A stretch of DNA of 64,000 bases, taken from NCBI RefSeq assembly GCF_000002985.6, contig NC_003279.8, forward strand, positions 2,356,001 to 2,420,000, given 5' to 3'. The position numbers and the translations under genes were made by a program. The DNA is from Caenorhabditis elegans. Its lineage: Eukaryota; Nematoda; Chromadorea; Rhabditida; Rhabditidae. Below, one piece after another: positions 10,101 through 20,668 of this stretch (positions within the stretch are counted from its first letter, which is position 1; the number at the start of each line of letters is the position of its first letter). The notes beneath the pieces are model-generated. The model was not told where the DNA came from. It worked only from the letters and a program-made list of their open reading frames with translations, and made no database searches.

Positions 10101-13100
10101 ATGAGCTCTTTTAGAGAGCTCCAAAGTCAAATTCGCAATTCGGTGTGTTTTTATCGTGTTTTTTCGCAAACCACCGCTTCGTGCGCTGTTGTCTTTGAGA
10201 AATCTTTGGTTCCAAAATGAAATTGTTGTATAAAAAGATCGTAGGTACATTTTAAAGTAAAAATTATTCCGAAAAAGTGATTTTTTCATTTTGAAAATCG
10301 AGGCAGAAAAAAAATTTTTGATTTTTTTTCCAAAAACTTTTTTTTTCCCTTCTCGTAGGATGACGGTCGTTTGAGATATTTTGATTTTGAGGAAAAAAAA
10401 TGAAATTACAAATATTTCTAAAGCGATAGAGCAAAAAAATTTCGAAAATTGAGTGAAAACGCACTGAGATAATCGACCTTGAAGCAAGTTACTGCCGTTT
10501 TTGCGTTGTTCACTTTTCAACTTTGAGCGTTTATTATTCACTCAATCTGAGATCAATTTCAATTTTGTTTTTTTATATAGATTCAAAATTTGACGCTAAA
10601 TCCGAAAAACTAAGTTTCAAAAAAATTTTAGTGAAAATTTTTTTCAGCACCGCCAAAAAATCGAGTTTTTCAGCACTGTTTTTTTCGAATTTTTGCGATT
10701 TTTCACTCATTTTTTGATGAATCTTTGTTTTCTTTTTTGTGTTCAATGAACAATATTTATAAAAAATGAAATCTATTAACAATTTGTGAAATTTTATTTT
10801 TGAAAAAATTTTGTGCCAGTTTGAAATTTTTTCAAAAAATTAATTTTTTGCCTCTTGCCCAGAAAAAGTGGTTTGGTCTGGTGTTTCAAAATTAATATTT
10901 TTGAAATCCTTACACTTTTTTGCATATTCCCCCATATTTTTGTAACCCAATTCTCACTTTGAAGGGAGATACAGGCGGGAGATACAGTTCGTTGAAGGGC
11001 TGCCAACACATCGCCACCCCACCCACAGAGAGACACACATTTACAACCCAATATATTCAAATATTACCTCCTGCTCTCAGTTTTCAAGATTTTATGATGA
11101 TTTTTACTTCATCAGAAAGAACACATTCTCTTTCCTATTTGCAGGGATAGTGGAAGACAGAAAAAAACAATATGGATTTAAAATCAGGGCTTCGCCCCGA
11201 TTTTAATAAAATATATGAAACCCTCTTAAAAAGTTACAAGAAGGTTTTTCCTTGCGCTTGGAGCGCAAAAGAAAAGAAAAAGAGCTATTTAGACTTGGGA
11301 TGCCCAACTGGAATAAAATATTGGAAATCCTTATGACACACCGGCGGTATGGCGCGGCTTAAGCCTAAATAGCCACTTTTATCAAAATACATTTGAGCGA
11401 GGCGGTTGTAAACTATTCGTTTTTTAGCAAAAATTAAAAAAAAAACTTTATTTAAATTTAAAAATAAATATCATATGTTATCACACCTTAGAATATCACG
11501 CCTTAATTTAGTAATCATTTTTAGTTCATAAGTGTGAGAGAAAGAAAAATGGATTAATCATCGGAATTAGATATCATCAGAGTGATTATATTCATCAAAG
11601 GTCCCACTTTACTTGAGGGTTAACTTGATCGATATAAAATTCCTATCTCATGTAAAGAAAGGTTCAAATTCTGTACCTATGAATGCTGCCGATATTTGAA
11701 TTCCTGTCTCATGGGAAGAAGGTCTTTCTTGTGGAAAGAACGGAGTTATAAAAAAATATACGCAGGTACAGAATTTGAACTTTTCTTCCCATGAGATAGG
11801 AGTTTGTATATTGGCATTCTATAACTTTACTAAAAAAAAATCTCCAAAGGTTGATCTCAAATATGTAGAGATTGCTCGCATCCCTTCAAATATTACAAAA
11901 TTTCCAAGTTTCTTAGAAATAATCTTCATTTAGATTACTGAAAAATATCCACAGATTACTTTTGAGTTGCCTGAGAAGTTATTGTAAAACGCAAGGCGAG
12001 CTGTTGGTACAGAATTAGAACTTTTCTTTCCATGAGATAGGACTTTGAATAATGGCATTCTATAACTTTACTAAGAAAAAATATCCCCAATGGATGCTCG
12101 CATCCCCCCAAATATTATGAAATCTCCAAGTTTCTTAGTAATCTATAGTCTTCATTTAGATTACTGAAAAATATACACAGATTACTTTTGAGTCTGAGAA
12201 GTTATTGTAAAACGCAAAGCGAGCTCAAATGTATTTTGATAAAAGTGGCTATTTAGGCTTAAGCCGCGCCATACCGCCGGTGTGTCATAAGGATTTCCAA
12301 TATTTTATTCCAGTTGGGCATCCTAGGTTTTTTTTCGGGCCCTTAGGCTTAAGTGTGTCATAAGGATTTCCAATATTTTATTCCCGTTGGTCATCCTAGT
12401 TTTTTTTCCGGGCCCTTAGGCTTAAGTGTGTCATAAGGATTTCCAATATTTTATTCCCGTTGGGCATCCTAGTTTTTTTTTCGGGCCCTTAGGCTTAAGT
12501 GTGTCATAAGGATTTCCAATATTTTATTCCAGTTGGGCATCCTAGTTTTTTTTTCGGGCCCTTAGGCTTAAGTGTGTCATAAGGATTTCCAATATTTTAT
12601 TCCAGTTGGGCATCCCAAGTCTAAATAGCTTTTTTTCTTTTCTTTTGCGCTCCAAGCGCAAGGAAAAACCTTCTTGTAACTTTTTAAGAGGTTAGGCTTA
12701 GGCTTAGGCTTAGCTTTAGCTTTAGCCTTTGGCTTAAGCTTAGGCTTAGTCTTAGCCTTAGCCTTAGCTTTAGGCTTAAGCTTAGGCTTAGGCTTAGGCT
12801 TAAGCTTACGCTTAGGCTAAGGCTTAGGCTTAAGCTTAGGCTTAGGCTCAATCTTAGGCTTACGCTTATTTTTCTAATTTAATTTATGCTCCAACGTTGC
12901 CAATTTACCAAATTTCCAGAGAAAATATCAAAGACATATATTGCGGTCATGACCATGTGGTGGCCGTATTGGAAAGTGGTGAATGTCTAGGATGGGGAAG
13001 TAATCAATACGGACAACTCGGGCTGCCAACGTTGGAGCACTTTTTTGCTCCGACTAAGGTTTTTTTTTTAAATGAAGCTACTGCTCTCTATGGGCCATTT

Positions 13101-16100
13101 CAGATTCCGATGCCGAGCAACAAGAAAATCGTGTACGGGAAGGCTGGGAAAGATGCGACGATGCTATTATCGGATGATGGAAGTTTGATAGCAATGGGCT
13201 CAAATAAGCATAATAAGCTGAATCTTACACAGAGGGTCGGGTTCTTTACAAAAGAGAAAAAGGTAACCGAGGTGGCCTAGAAACTTCCGCGGCCAGGGGG
13301 GCGACGTCACTAATGGCCTAGAACCCCAGAATGACGTCACTGATCTTTGGCAGGTTTTCTAATCAATTGTCGATTTTCTAGACACCAAACGATTATGTCA
13401 ACAAGCCGACGATTCTTCAAGGATTCCCGGAGCGAGTCGTCGATTTCTCGGTTGGAAGTTATCATTCGGGAGGTAACCGGTTTTGTTAATTTTCGCGACG
13501 AGACCTTCACAAATTTTCAGTTATACTGGAATCCGGTCAAGTGATGATTTTCGGCCGTAATGACAACACTGAACTCGGCCTCGGGAATAGCCAAAAAATG
13601 GCGGTTCGATGTGTGAAACCGGTCAAATCGCTGCTTCATCACGCCTGCACGGTAATCGATTTTTTTGTAGTTATCGATTTTTTAAACTATCGATGTTTTA
13701 TTGATTTATCAAATTATCGACTTTTTATTGCAATTGTCGATTTTTATTAATTTTTTCAAATCGATTTTCGTTGCATTTATCAATTTTTGAATTTTCGATT
13801 TTTATCGATTTTTCAAATTATTGATTTTTTAAATTATCGATTTTTTAGCGATGAAATTGATGAAAATCAATAAATTAAAAATCAAAATAAATTGATTTTT
13901 TAAACTTCTATTATTTAATTTTGGTTTTTTTTTTCAAATTTTCAATTTTGATCGATTTTTCCATTTTCAGCACGTACTCTGCGGTGATGGGTTCACTCTG
14001 GTGAGCACAACGGAGCAGGAACTCTACTTTTGGGGACGAAAGGATCTGACAGACGAAGATGTGTGTATTGATGATCTTGAAGAAACCGTCACTGAAAAAA
14101 AGATGAAGCGGGGCACCACTACTGAGATTTTCGACAAAAATGTGGTCACTTTACCGTCGTTGATTCTCAGGTTTGAAGATTTTTTGAAAAATATAGAGAT
14201 TGTGGGTTTTCAGAACAAGAAAAAAGAAAATTTTTGCATTACATCCATTAAATGGGTGTGGTCTAAAATTTGAAGTTTTTTAAATGTTAGTTTTTTTTCA
14301 ACTTTGAAGGGGGACACAGACTCAATACAAGTATCACCATAATTTGAAAAAAAGGTTTTCAAAATTGTTGATTTTTAATTTTTTTTTTATTACTGAAAAA
14401 CATTGTCCAATAAATGGGCGTGGTTTAAAAATTTCAAAAATTATACTGTTTTTTTTCAGGGTTTTTTCAAACGCAAACTTTCTGTGTTTCCTGGAAAAAA
14501 ACGGCTTTTTGATGTCTGAGTCAAAAATGGGTGAAGTCTACAATTATCAAACCACGCCCCTTTCTTGGTTATTACTAAAACAGGATCTGTTGCTTTTTTG
14601 GCACTTTTCGGGCAATTTTACATGGTTTTTGCCAGTCTCTGTATGTCTCATTTTTGGTTTTTTTTGTCTGAATTCTTGAATTTTCTGAGATCTATTTTCT
14701 CACTGTCTCCCTCCGCCCAGTGTTAGCCTAATCCTAAGCCTAACAACAAGCCTAAGCACAAGCCTAAGCCTAAGCCTAAGCCTAAGCCTAAGCCTAAGCC
14801 TAAGCCCTAGCATAAACCAAAGCCCTAGCCTAAACCTAAGCCTAAGCCTAAGCCTGAGCCTGAGCATAAGCCTAAACATAAGCCTTGAAGAAAAAAAAAT
14901 TTCGATTTTTCGGTAAATTGCCCTTTTCAAAATGTTGTAAAAATTGAAAAAAAGATCGAAAAATCAGTTTTTTTTTTTTAAATTTCGATTTTCGAATAAA
15001 TCGAAAAAGCGCCTTAAAAACATTGCCACAAAAACCTAGACTCCTCCACGAGAAGTACACAACCTGTTCTCAGTAATAATGTTTGATCCCTTTCAGGCTT
15101 CAAGATGAAAGAGGCGACAAAGGGATTCGGCTCTCCGGTCTGGCAGTTTCCGGCCGAAAAGTGCATGTGGCAGTGGATATGCTCGAAGGGAAAAGGTTCA
15201 GAAAAGAAGTAAAAATATAATCGATTGCACTCTCTCTCTATTTCAGACTTCCTTCCGCTCTCGCAGAAAGGTGCAGAAGTGGGTCGGCGCCAGCGATCAA
15301 CGACGAGACGACTCATACTTGGCTCCGAGAGGAGTTCGAGAAGGCTGAAATTATACCAATTGACGCGTCGAAACGACGAGTTCGGTTTGATGATTCTTGT
15401 GAGAAGCTGAAAATTATGTAAGTATTATTTATTGAAATAAGGAATGCCTGCCTATTTTTGTAGTGGTGGGTAGGTAGGTAGGTAGGCAGGCATTTCTGCG
15501 CCTGCACCTGCCACCTTTTTCTGAATCTGTTGCTTTTATGGGCAATTTTTGGCCAAATTTCACGGGTTTTTGCAAGACTTTTGAATGTCTCTTTTTTTCT
15601 GAATTCTTGAATTTTCTAGAAATTCTTTTTCTCTCTTCTTCCTCAGCTTGAGCCTAAGAATAAGCCTAAACCTAAGTGTTGGGTATCAACGTGTATTGAC
15701 CCACGACGTGGCTAAGAAGATCGTACAACGTGAACTCTATGAACTAACTTATTTATTCCTTAGTTTAGTAATGTAATAAACTACTCGTCTTCTCTCCTTG
15801 TTCGGCCTTCGAATACATAACATTGGCGATCAGGATCATTGAGAGCTCACTGCATCCCACCGTACTTTATGGATAAGTCGGTTCAGAGAAGGGGAGAGGC
15901 ACATGGTGTGTGCTCGGCAGATGGAGTCATTTGGCCGCGCTACAGGGGTTTTTGACAAAAAAACAAAAAAAAAAATTTTGGAATTTTGGGAGAATTTCTA
16001 TGAAAATGGATTGCTAATGTTTTTTTAGTATTATGGGTACGTTTCTGGGTCAAGAAATTCGTTTTTGGTTTTTTTTTTGTGCCTGTAAATCCTGTTGAAA

Positions 16101-16929
16101 TTGGAAATCAAGACAAAAACCCCTGTAGCGCGACCAAAAACGAATTTCTTGACCCAGAAACGTACCCATAATACTAAAAAAACATTAGCAATCCATTTTC
16201 ATAGAAATTCTCCCAAAATTCCAAAATTTTTTTTTTGCAAAAAAGTGCAGTCATATGTATGTAAAAAAATGAATTGAAGACAAAAACCCCTGTAGCGCAA
16301 CCAAAAACGAATTTCTTGACCCAGAAACGTACCCATAATACTAAAAAAACATTAGCAATCCATTTTCATAGAAATTCTCCCAAAATTACAAAATTTTCAT
16401 TTTTGTTTTTTTGTGCCTGTATATACCTGTTGAAATTGGAAATCAAGACAAAAACCCCTGTAGCGCGGCCAAAAACGAATTTCTTGACCCAGAAACGTAC
16501 CCATAATACTAAAAAAACATTAGCAATCCATTTTCATAGAAATTCTCCTAAATTTCCAAATTTTTTTTTTTGCAAAAAAGTGCAGTCTGTGAATGTATGT
16601 GAAAAATGAATTGAAGACCAAAACGCCTCTAGCGCGAATAAAATGTGAATTCTAGGAAATTTCAAATTTACAGGGACGCGACTGCCAAACAAAACTCATT
16701 GCTCCGCGAGATCGAGGACCTAAAATCGAAAATTAAAGAGCAAGACACCACATTCGAAGGTCACCGCAATCAAATGTCCGATTTGGAGTCAAAACTGCAA
16801 GAGCTTCAAGCCAAACAGTCATTCCTCCGGAAATCCGAACCACCTCCAGCCTATGATCGACGGAATGTCACGTATAACAAACTGTTTCCAGAAAGGGAGA
16901 ATACGAGTACAACATGTGTTATTTTGTAA
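4103..16929 (+). CDS. nekl-1: NEKL-1, NIMA-related kinase with RCC1 repeats (NEK8/NEK9 type)
   Basis: Serine/threonine kinase of the NEK8/NEK9 group. Seventeen exons: 4103-4175, 4223-4338, 5566-5789, 6713-6989, 7509-7619, 8256-8402, 8454-8560, 8615-8686, 9101-9214, 12920-13058, 13104-13262, 13382-13472, 13521-13651, 13971-14170, 15097-15195, 15247-15417, 16674-16929, giving 828 residues. Visible: glycine loop GKGAFG (23-28), catalytic Lys45, HRDLKTAN (137-144), DFG (157-159), GTPYYISPE, and LDPQKRPSAPQAL closing the kinase domain near 267. Six RCC1-type repeats follow (about 317-670; for example CGQLGFG, YGQLGLP, TELGLGN). A leucine-rich coiled coil covers about 747-790. The protein ends Cys-Val-Ile-Leu, a possible prenylation box. 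The exon 3 acceptor (aatttgaag) is weak but the frame demands it. Intron 9 (3.7 kb) holds telomeric repeats and a large foldback. The name follows my recollection of Y39G10AR.3. Confidence 0.9.
4350..4528 (+). repeat. Palindromic family B copy
   Basis: Begins acgtggtgtcaggctgtctc, contains tctacaaaaaatgcggga and gtgacgtcagcacgctctta, and ends with the diverged inverse (gacattctgactccccgtgg). It lies in nekl-1 intron 2. Confidence 0.7.
4857..5347. repeat. Palindromic family A element interrupted by a family B element
   Basis: The left arm (gagaatgcgtattacacaac … aaatgactacagta) and right arm (cgacacaagcgctacagtag … gcattctcag) are inverted copies. Between about 4940 and 5112 sits a complete family B element in reverse orientation, ending acaccacgtg. 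B therefore inserted into a pre-existing A, all inside nekl-1 intron 2. Confidence 0.7.
7150..7375. repeat. GC-rich insert in nekl-1 intron 4
   Basis: About 225 bp with many CGCC/GGCG words and inverted ccgccggc motifs at both ends, in an intron that is otherwise strongly AT-rich. The minus strand is open for 62 codons here, but I see no known domain, so I call it a possible transposon fragment. Confidence 0.4.
7622..8250. repeat. Degenerate 'gaaaaatcgataa(t/c)' array filling nekl-1 intron 5
   Basis: Nearly the whole intron is a run of short units alternating 'ccgaaaaatcaataac' and 'gaaaaatcgataatttt' with variable spacing of about 25-35 bp. It ends at the exon 6 acceptor (atttttcag). Confidence 0.65.
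8690..9095 (+). repeat. 20-bp minisatellite filling nekl-1 intron 8
   Basis: Roughly 18-20 tandem units of 'acattattgatttttctagg' with minor changes. The last unit changes tttttctag to tttttcag and serves as the acceptor of exon 9 at 9100. Confidence 0.8.
9329..9380 (+). repeat. Interstitial telomeric TTAGGC tract
   Basis: About eight TTAGGC-like units, four of them perfect and in tandem, within nekl-1 intron 9. Confidence 0.75.
9415..11160. other. Unassigned intron 9 sequence, possibly an old mobile element
   Basis: About 1.7 kb of mixed composition, less repetitive than its neighbours, with phrases such as gagccgagatatgaagag and gcagtgaaataag. Short open frames occur on both strands but none has known motifs or clear splice structure. 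A downstream foldback starts near 11220. Confidence 0.25.
11220..12694. mobile_element. 1.5-kb foldback element with an internal 73-bp array
   Basis: The left arm (ctcttaaaaagttacaagaa … gcgcttggagcgc, then tggcgcggcttaagcctaaa) is matched by its reverse complement ending at 12694. The centre carries further inverted copies of 'ggtacagaatttgaactttt'. In the right arm, a unit starting tgtgtcataaggatttcc is repeated at 12281, 12354, 12427, 12500 and 12573, an exact 73-bp period, and each spacer holds ttaggcttaag. No transposase frame is present, so it is a non-autonomous foldback. Confidence 0.75.
12691..12872 (+). repeat. Degenerate interstitial telomeric TTAGGC tract
   Basis: About 30 TTAGGC-like units with variants (TTAGCT, TTAAGC, TTACGC), abutting the right end of the foldback and ending about 50 bases before nekl-1 exon 10. 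Confidence 0.8.
14719..14885 (-). repeat. Interstitial telomeric tract in GCCTAA orientation
   Basis: Contains a perfect run of about eight GCCTAA units (14761-14806) flanked by diverged ones, in nekl-1 intron 14. Its translation gives arginine-leucine repeats, which are not a protein. Confidence 0.85.
15677..15930 (+). mobile_element. LTR plus primer-binding-site fragment of a retrotransposon
   Basis: A 146-bp segment starts TGTTGGGTATC, contains AATAAA at 15775-15780 and ends ACATAACA at 15822. It is followed at once by TTGGCGATCAGGATC, the sort of junction seen in Ty3/Gypsy-type elements, where the LTR end CA precedes TTGGCG. About 100 bp of leader-like sequence follow, and no gag or pol frame remains. 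It lies in nekl-1 intron 16, directly against a short TTAGGC-like tract at 15644-15676. Confidence 0.5.
15938..16630. repeat. 167-bp tandem repeat with one inverted copy
   Basis: Direct units starting 'gacaaaaacccctgtagcgc' begin at 16112, 16279 and 16446, with a decayed fourth near 16613. An inverted copy covers about 15938-16085. The array ends about 45 bases before the last nekl-1 exon. Confidence 0.75.
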
Positions 16930-16958
16930 TTTTTTTTTGTAATTTGTCTATTGATTTA

Positions 16959-16964
16959 AATAAA
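16959..16964 (+). terminator. nekl-1 polyadenylation signal AATAAA
   Basis: AATAAA 30 bases after the TAA stop of nekl-1. Confidence 0.7.
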
Positions 16965-16984
16965 TGAAATAATAAGGAAAAAAA

Positions 16985-17520
16985 ATTATTGAACGACCAA
17001 TATATTGCTTATGAAAATTTCCTTCCACCTAAAACACGTGGGCTCTTAATTTAAAAAAAAACTCTTCCATGAAGTATCACCATGTTTGACGTGCAAACTC
17101 TTTGTTTTTCAGGCAACCTGGTTTTCTGAAAATCATAATTTTCAACATTTCCAAAAATTCGAAAATTTAAACTTTCTCAAAATTTCAATAATCAGAATTT
17201 GAAGCAATTTTGGATTTTTTTTAAATGTTCCGAAAACTGTTTTAAGCTCAACCAAAAGTTTTCTTGGGATTTTTTAGCTTTTAAAATGTTCAGAATCACT
17301 TTTAGTGGAGAACATCTTCAATTTAAGATTTTGGAAATAACTTAAATTTTCATTTCAAATTTCAAATTTTCAAAAAAAAATCAATTTCAAATTGAAATGT
17401 TGGTTTTTGCAATCAATTTCACATAAAATTTGAGTCGATTAGTACCCCCGTTAGCCCAAATAAAGAACATTTTAAACATGGTGCATCGTGACGAAAATAA
17501 CAAAGTGTGCTCCTAATTCG
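16985..17520. other. Intergenic AT-rich sequence
   Basis: Downstream of nekl-1. A few copies of the phrase 'catggtgcatcg' and 'tttacgcgcaaa' recur as elsewhere in the window. No gene seen. Confidence 0.4.
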
Positions 17521-17524
17521 CCAT

Positions 17525-18030
17525 ACTTTACGCGCAAAATTGAATATCTCGAAGCGAAAACTACAGTAATTTTTTGAATGACTACTGTAGCGCTTGTGGG
17601 CTCGATTTACGGGCTCGATTTTTGAAATGAATATTAAAAATAAGCAAAAAAAGAGAAAATAATACGAAGAAACGGAGGAAAATTGAATTTTGCTGTAACA
17701 ATTCGAAAATAAATTAATTTCAAAAATATATGAATATTGAGATACCGTAAATCGACACGAGCGCTACAGTAATCATTTAGAAAATTAATGAAGTTTTCGC
17801 CACGAGATATTTGCCCGTCAACACGGGTTTCTGGCTCGACCCCCCTCTCCAAAATTTTGGAAAATGGCGGGAAAAAATATTTGAAATCGCAAGAGGAATT
17901 TTCACGCAGCGCGTTGAAATAGTTTATGCATTTGCGCGTAACGGTGTTTGCACAAAATACACCGAGGGGTCGAGCCAGAAACTCGTGCGTCAAATATGTT
18001 GCACAATACGCATTTTCAGAATTTTGTATT
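17525..18030. repeat. Palindromic family A element with a nested inverted-repeat insert
   Basis: Family A arms flank the region (gcgcaaaattgaatatctcg … gcacaatacgcattttcag). Within the right arm, about 17825-17990, lies a second element whose ends are ttctggctcgacccc and ggggtcgagccagaa. It interrupts the A sequence between 'cgtcaa' and 'cgtcaaatatgttgc'. Confidence 0.65.
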
Positions 18031-18155
18031 CCTGTAGTATTAAAAATCAATGAAATTTTCGCAAAATCGAAAATTACAGTACATTTTAACAAGAAATTTG
18101 TCGTGTCGAGACCGTATTTTCAGGACTGTAATTTTTATTTTCGAAGTACTTAATT

Positions 18156-18887
18156 TTAATTATTTAAATCAAATGTGTCATCATATTCCACGTACACCAA
18201 TCCCCAGAGCGGTCGGTTTTCAATAATTGCCGGAAACACGACACGCATCTGGCGATCGAAGACGTGCGAATTTCAGACATAAAAGGGAATAAATAATAAT
18301 AATAAAAACTTACATTTCTGCAGGTTTCCGTGTCAAATAACTAGAAATTGCACTGAAACTGCATTGTTTATTGATTAATCGTTGAAGGAATTTTTTAGAG
18401 ATATCGATTTCGTCAAAAATTGCGTGATTTTGCACTATTAAATGTAAAATTTCACGATTTTCGTGAAAAGTTTTGTAAAAAATTGGGTGCGATAGCATTT
18501 TTCCAGTTAGAATCGATGGTGACATCGGAAAATTCATCCATTTTCCGAAAAATCGAAAGAAAAAAATGTCAGAGAATTGATAATACAGCACAAATTTTAC
18601 CAATTTTATAAATGTTGACGAGAAACAATTATTTTTTAAATGAAATAATATAAATTTTGTCTAAAAAATTATTTCGAAAATACTGAAAATCGAAAAATGT
18701 TCGTATTTCGATTTTATTTTATTGAAAAATAAAAAAACGAAATACCGCCACCTTTTGGTTAGAAATGAGCTCACCGGGATTTCAAACAGTTTTTAAGCCG
18801 AGAATTGATTAAAAAGCGGTTTTTTATCGCGGCGAGACCCAATCTTTTCACCTAAAATATGTTCATCCAGCGACTTCTGAATAAATT
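18156..18887 (-). CDS. Candidate minus-strand exon cluster, unrecognised
   Basis: Three short segments look like spliced coding DNA on the minus strand. Segment 18887-18852 reads FIQKSLDEHIL between ctttttcag and gtgaaaag. Segment 18340-18314 reads LFDTETCRN between aatttctag and gtaagttttt. Segment 18248-18156 follows gatcgccag and reads MRVVFPAIIENRPLWG…DDTFDLNN to TAA, with typical nematode codon choice. The last two join in phase 0, but the first ends in phase 1 and does not join directly, so an exon is missing or the model is wrong. The segments could be 3' exons of a small gene, an alternative tail for dot-1.1, or a relic. No function assigned. Confidence 0.3.
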
Positions 18888-19140
18888 CTGAAAAAGAGCA
18901 GCAACAATATGGACACAAGAAAATCAATAATTGGAATAAGAAAATCAATAAATTGTTAGATGAATTTCAGGAAAATCAATAAATGGAGAATGTATAATAT
19001 TAAAATAATATTAAAAAAAAAACAAATATTTCGCCTACCTGGTTTTTCGCTATCCAAACTTAAATTTCTCGAAAAAAAAATCGATAATCCTTTGTGTGGT
19101 TTTTTTTTCAATAATAATACATCTTTATGTGACAGTCGAT

Positions 19141-19420
19141 ATAAAAAATATGCATATATATATATATATATAATATTATATTATAAAAATCAAAAATAAA
19201 TCAAAAATTATTCTTTAAAGGAATTGCAATTATAAACAGAGAATGGATAATAATCAAAGATGAAAAAAAAAAGAAAAAAGAGAAAAAAAAGAGATTGAGA
19301 AAATAGGCAATATATAATGAGCAATGAGAATTCAGAAAATAATTGTGAAAAAGAAAAAAAGAAAAAAAAGAAGAACCGGAAGAGAAGAAAAATATGACTA
19401 GTGGAAAATTTAGAAGAAGC
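19141..19420. repeat. AT microsatellite and poly-A/G rich tract
   Basis: A (TA)n run at about 19157-19172 is followed by a purine-rich stretch of aaaaagaaaaaag words. The Phe/Ser-rich frames on the opposite strand are low complexity. Confidence 0.55.
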
Positions 19421-19662
19421 ATGATGACCTATTTGATGCAATTATATATTTTTTTAAATGAACAATTTCGGATTTTTTGCCTGTAAATACTCAAAATATG
19501 CACGAAAATAGCGCAGTGAATTTTCGAAAAAACGGCCAGTTTCAGCTAAAATCTCCAATTTGACCAATTTTTAGGGGTCGCAATTAATTTTATTTAATTA
19601 TCATCCTTTATCGCAGAATTTGGTCGTTTATCTCATATTATAACATGATATTACAGGACCAC

Positions 19663-20190
19663 TAAATTCTAAGTATTGCACAACATATTTGACGCGCAAA
19701 AAATATCTCGTAGCGAAAACGAATGACTACTGTAGCGCTCTTGTGTCGATTTACGGGATCTCGATTTTCAAAAAAAAAAAAATTTTCTGAATTTTGACAG
19801 CGATTTTCAATTTTTTCTTCTTTTTTTTTCATATTCTTTTGCAATTTTTGTGCTTATTTTTAATATTTTATTCATTAATAAATTATTTTAACTGAAAAAC
19901 GTCTCCAATATTGGAATTTTTTTCAATTAAAATAATTTATTAATCGATAAAATATTAAAAAAATAAGCACAAAAATGACAAAAGAATACGAAAAAAACGA
20001 AGAAAAATTGAACATCGCTGTCAAAATTCGAAAAAAAAAACCAATATTTCTTCAAAAATCGAGCCCGTAAATCGACACAGGAGCGCTACAATAGTCCTTA
20101 GTTTTCGCTACGAGATATTTTTTGCGCGCCAAATATGTTGTGCAGTACGCATTATCAGGATTTAGTGGTCCTGTAATATCATGTTATAAT
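19663..20190. repeat. Palindromic family A element, long copy
   Basis: Arms run from 'ggaccactaaattctaagta' through catatttgacgcgcaaaaaa and tcgatttacggg to the inverse ending about 20190. The outermost flanks (taacatgatattacagga and its inverse) extend the hairpin on both sides. Confidence 0.75.
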
Positions 20191-20220
20191 ATGGGATAAA
20201 CGACTAAATCATGCAATAAC

Positions 20221-20390
20221 ACGTGGTTTCAGGTAGTCTCATTGCGATTTGATCTACAAAAAATGTGGGAATTTTTATCCCAGAAAGATTGGGCCTTCAG
20301 CACACTCTTAACCATGCAAAATCAGTTGAAAAGTCTGCGTCTCTTCTCCCGCATTTTTCGTAGATCAAACCAAAATGGGGCACAATAAAA
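20221..20390 (+). repeat. Palindromic family B copy
   Basis: Starts acgtggtttcaggtagtctc, contains gatctacaaaaaatgtggga, and ends with the inverse ccaaaatggggcac. Located downstream of the dot-1.1 stop. Confidence 0.6.
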
Positions 20391-20668
20391 GACGATGATT
20401 GAAATAAAACTCAATTTCCAAACGCTGCGACGCAGAAAAGTATACCAAATTGTAGATTTTAGCTAAAAATAGCTCTGAAATTGGTAAATTCCGGCCCATT
20501 TTGAGGATTTACAAGCAAAAAATCCTAGAATCGTTAGTCCTCTTTTAAATACAAAGTACAAACTTTAATTTCAAATAGAAAATCAAGGAAATGAAGAGAA
20601 AAAAATCGATATTTCAAATATGTTCAAGATTCACAGATTTTTCACAGAGAGGCAAATGAGAAAGGACA

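Noticed and set aside
10095..10541. 148-codon minus-strand open frame in nekl-1 intron 9
   Set aside because: Low-complexity Phe/Lys/Ser composition, no motifs, and it overlaps equally long frames on both strands.
14700..14930. Frame of Arg-Leu repeats; likewise 57052-57243 (Pro-Lys/Glu) and 58798-59055 (Leu-Ser)
   Set aside because: Pure translation of telomere-type hexamers; not proteins.
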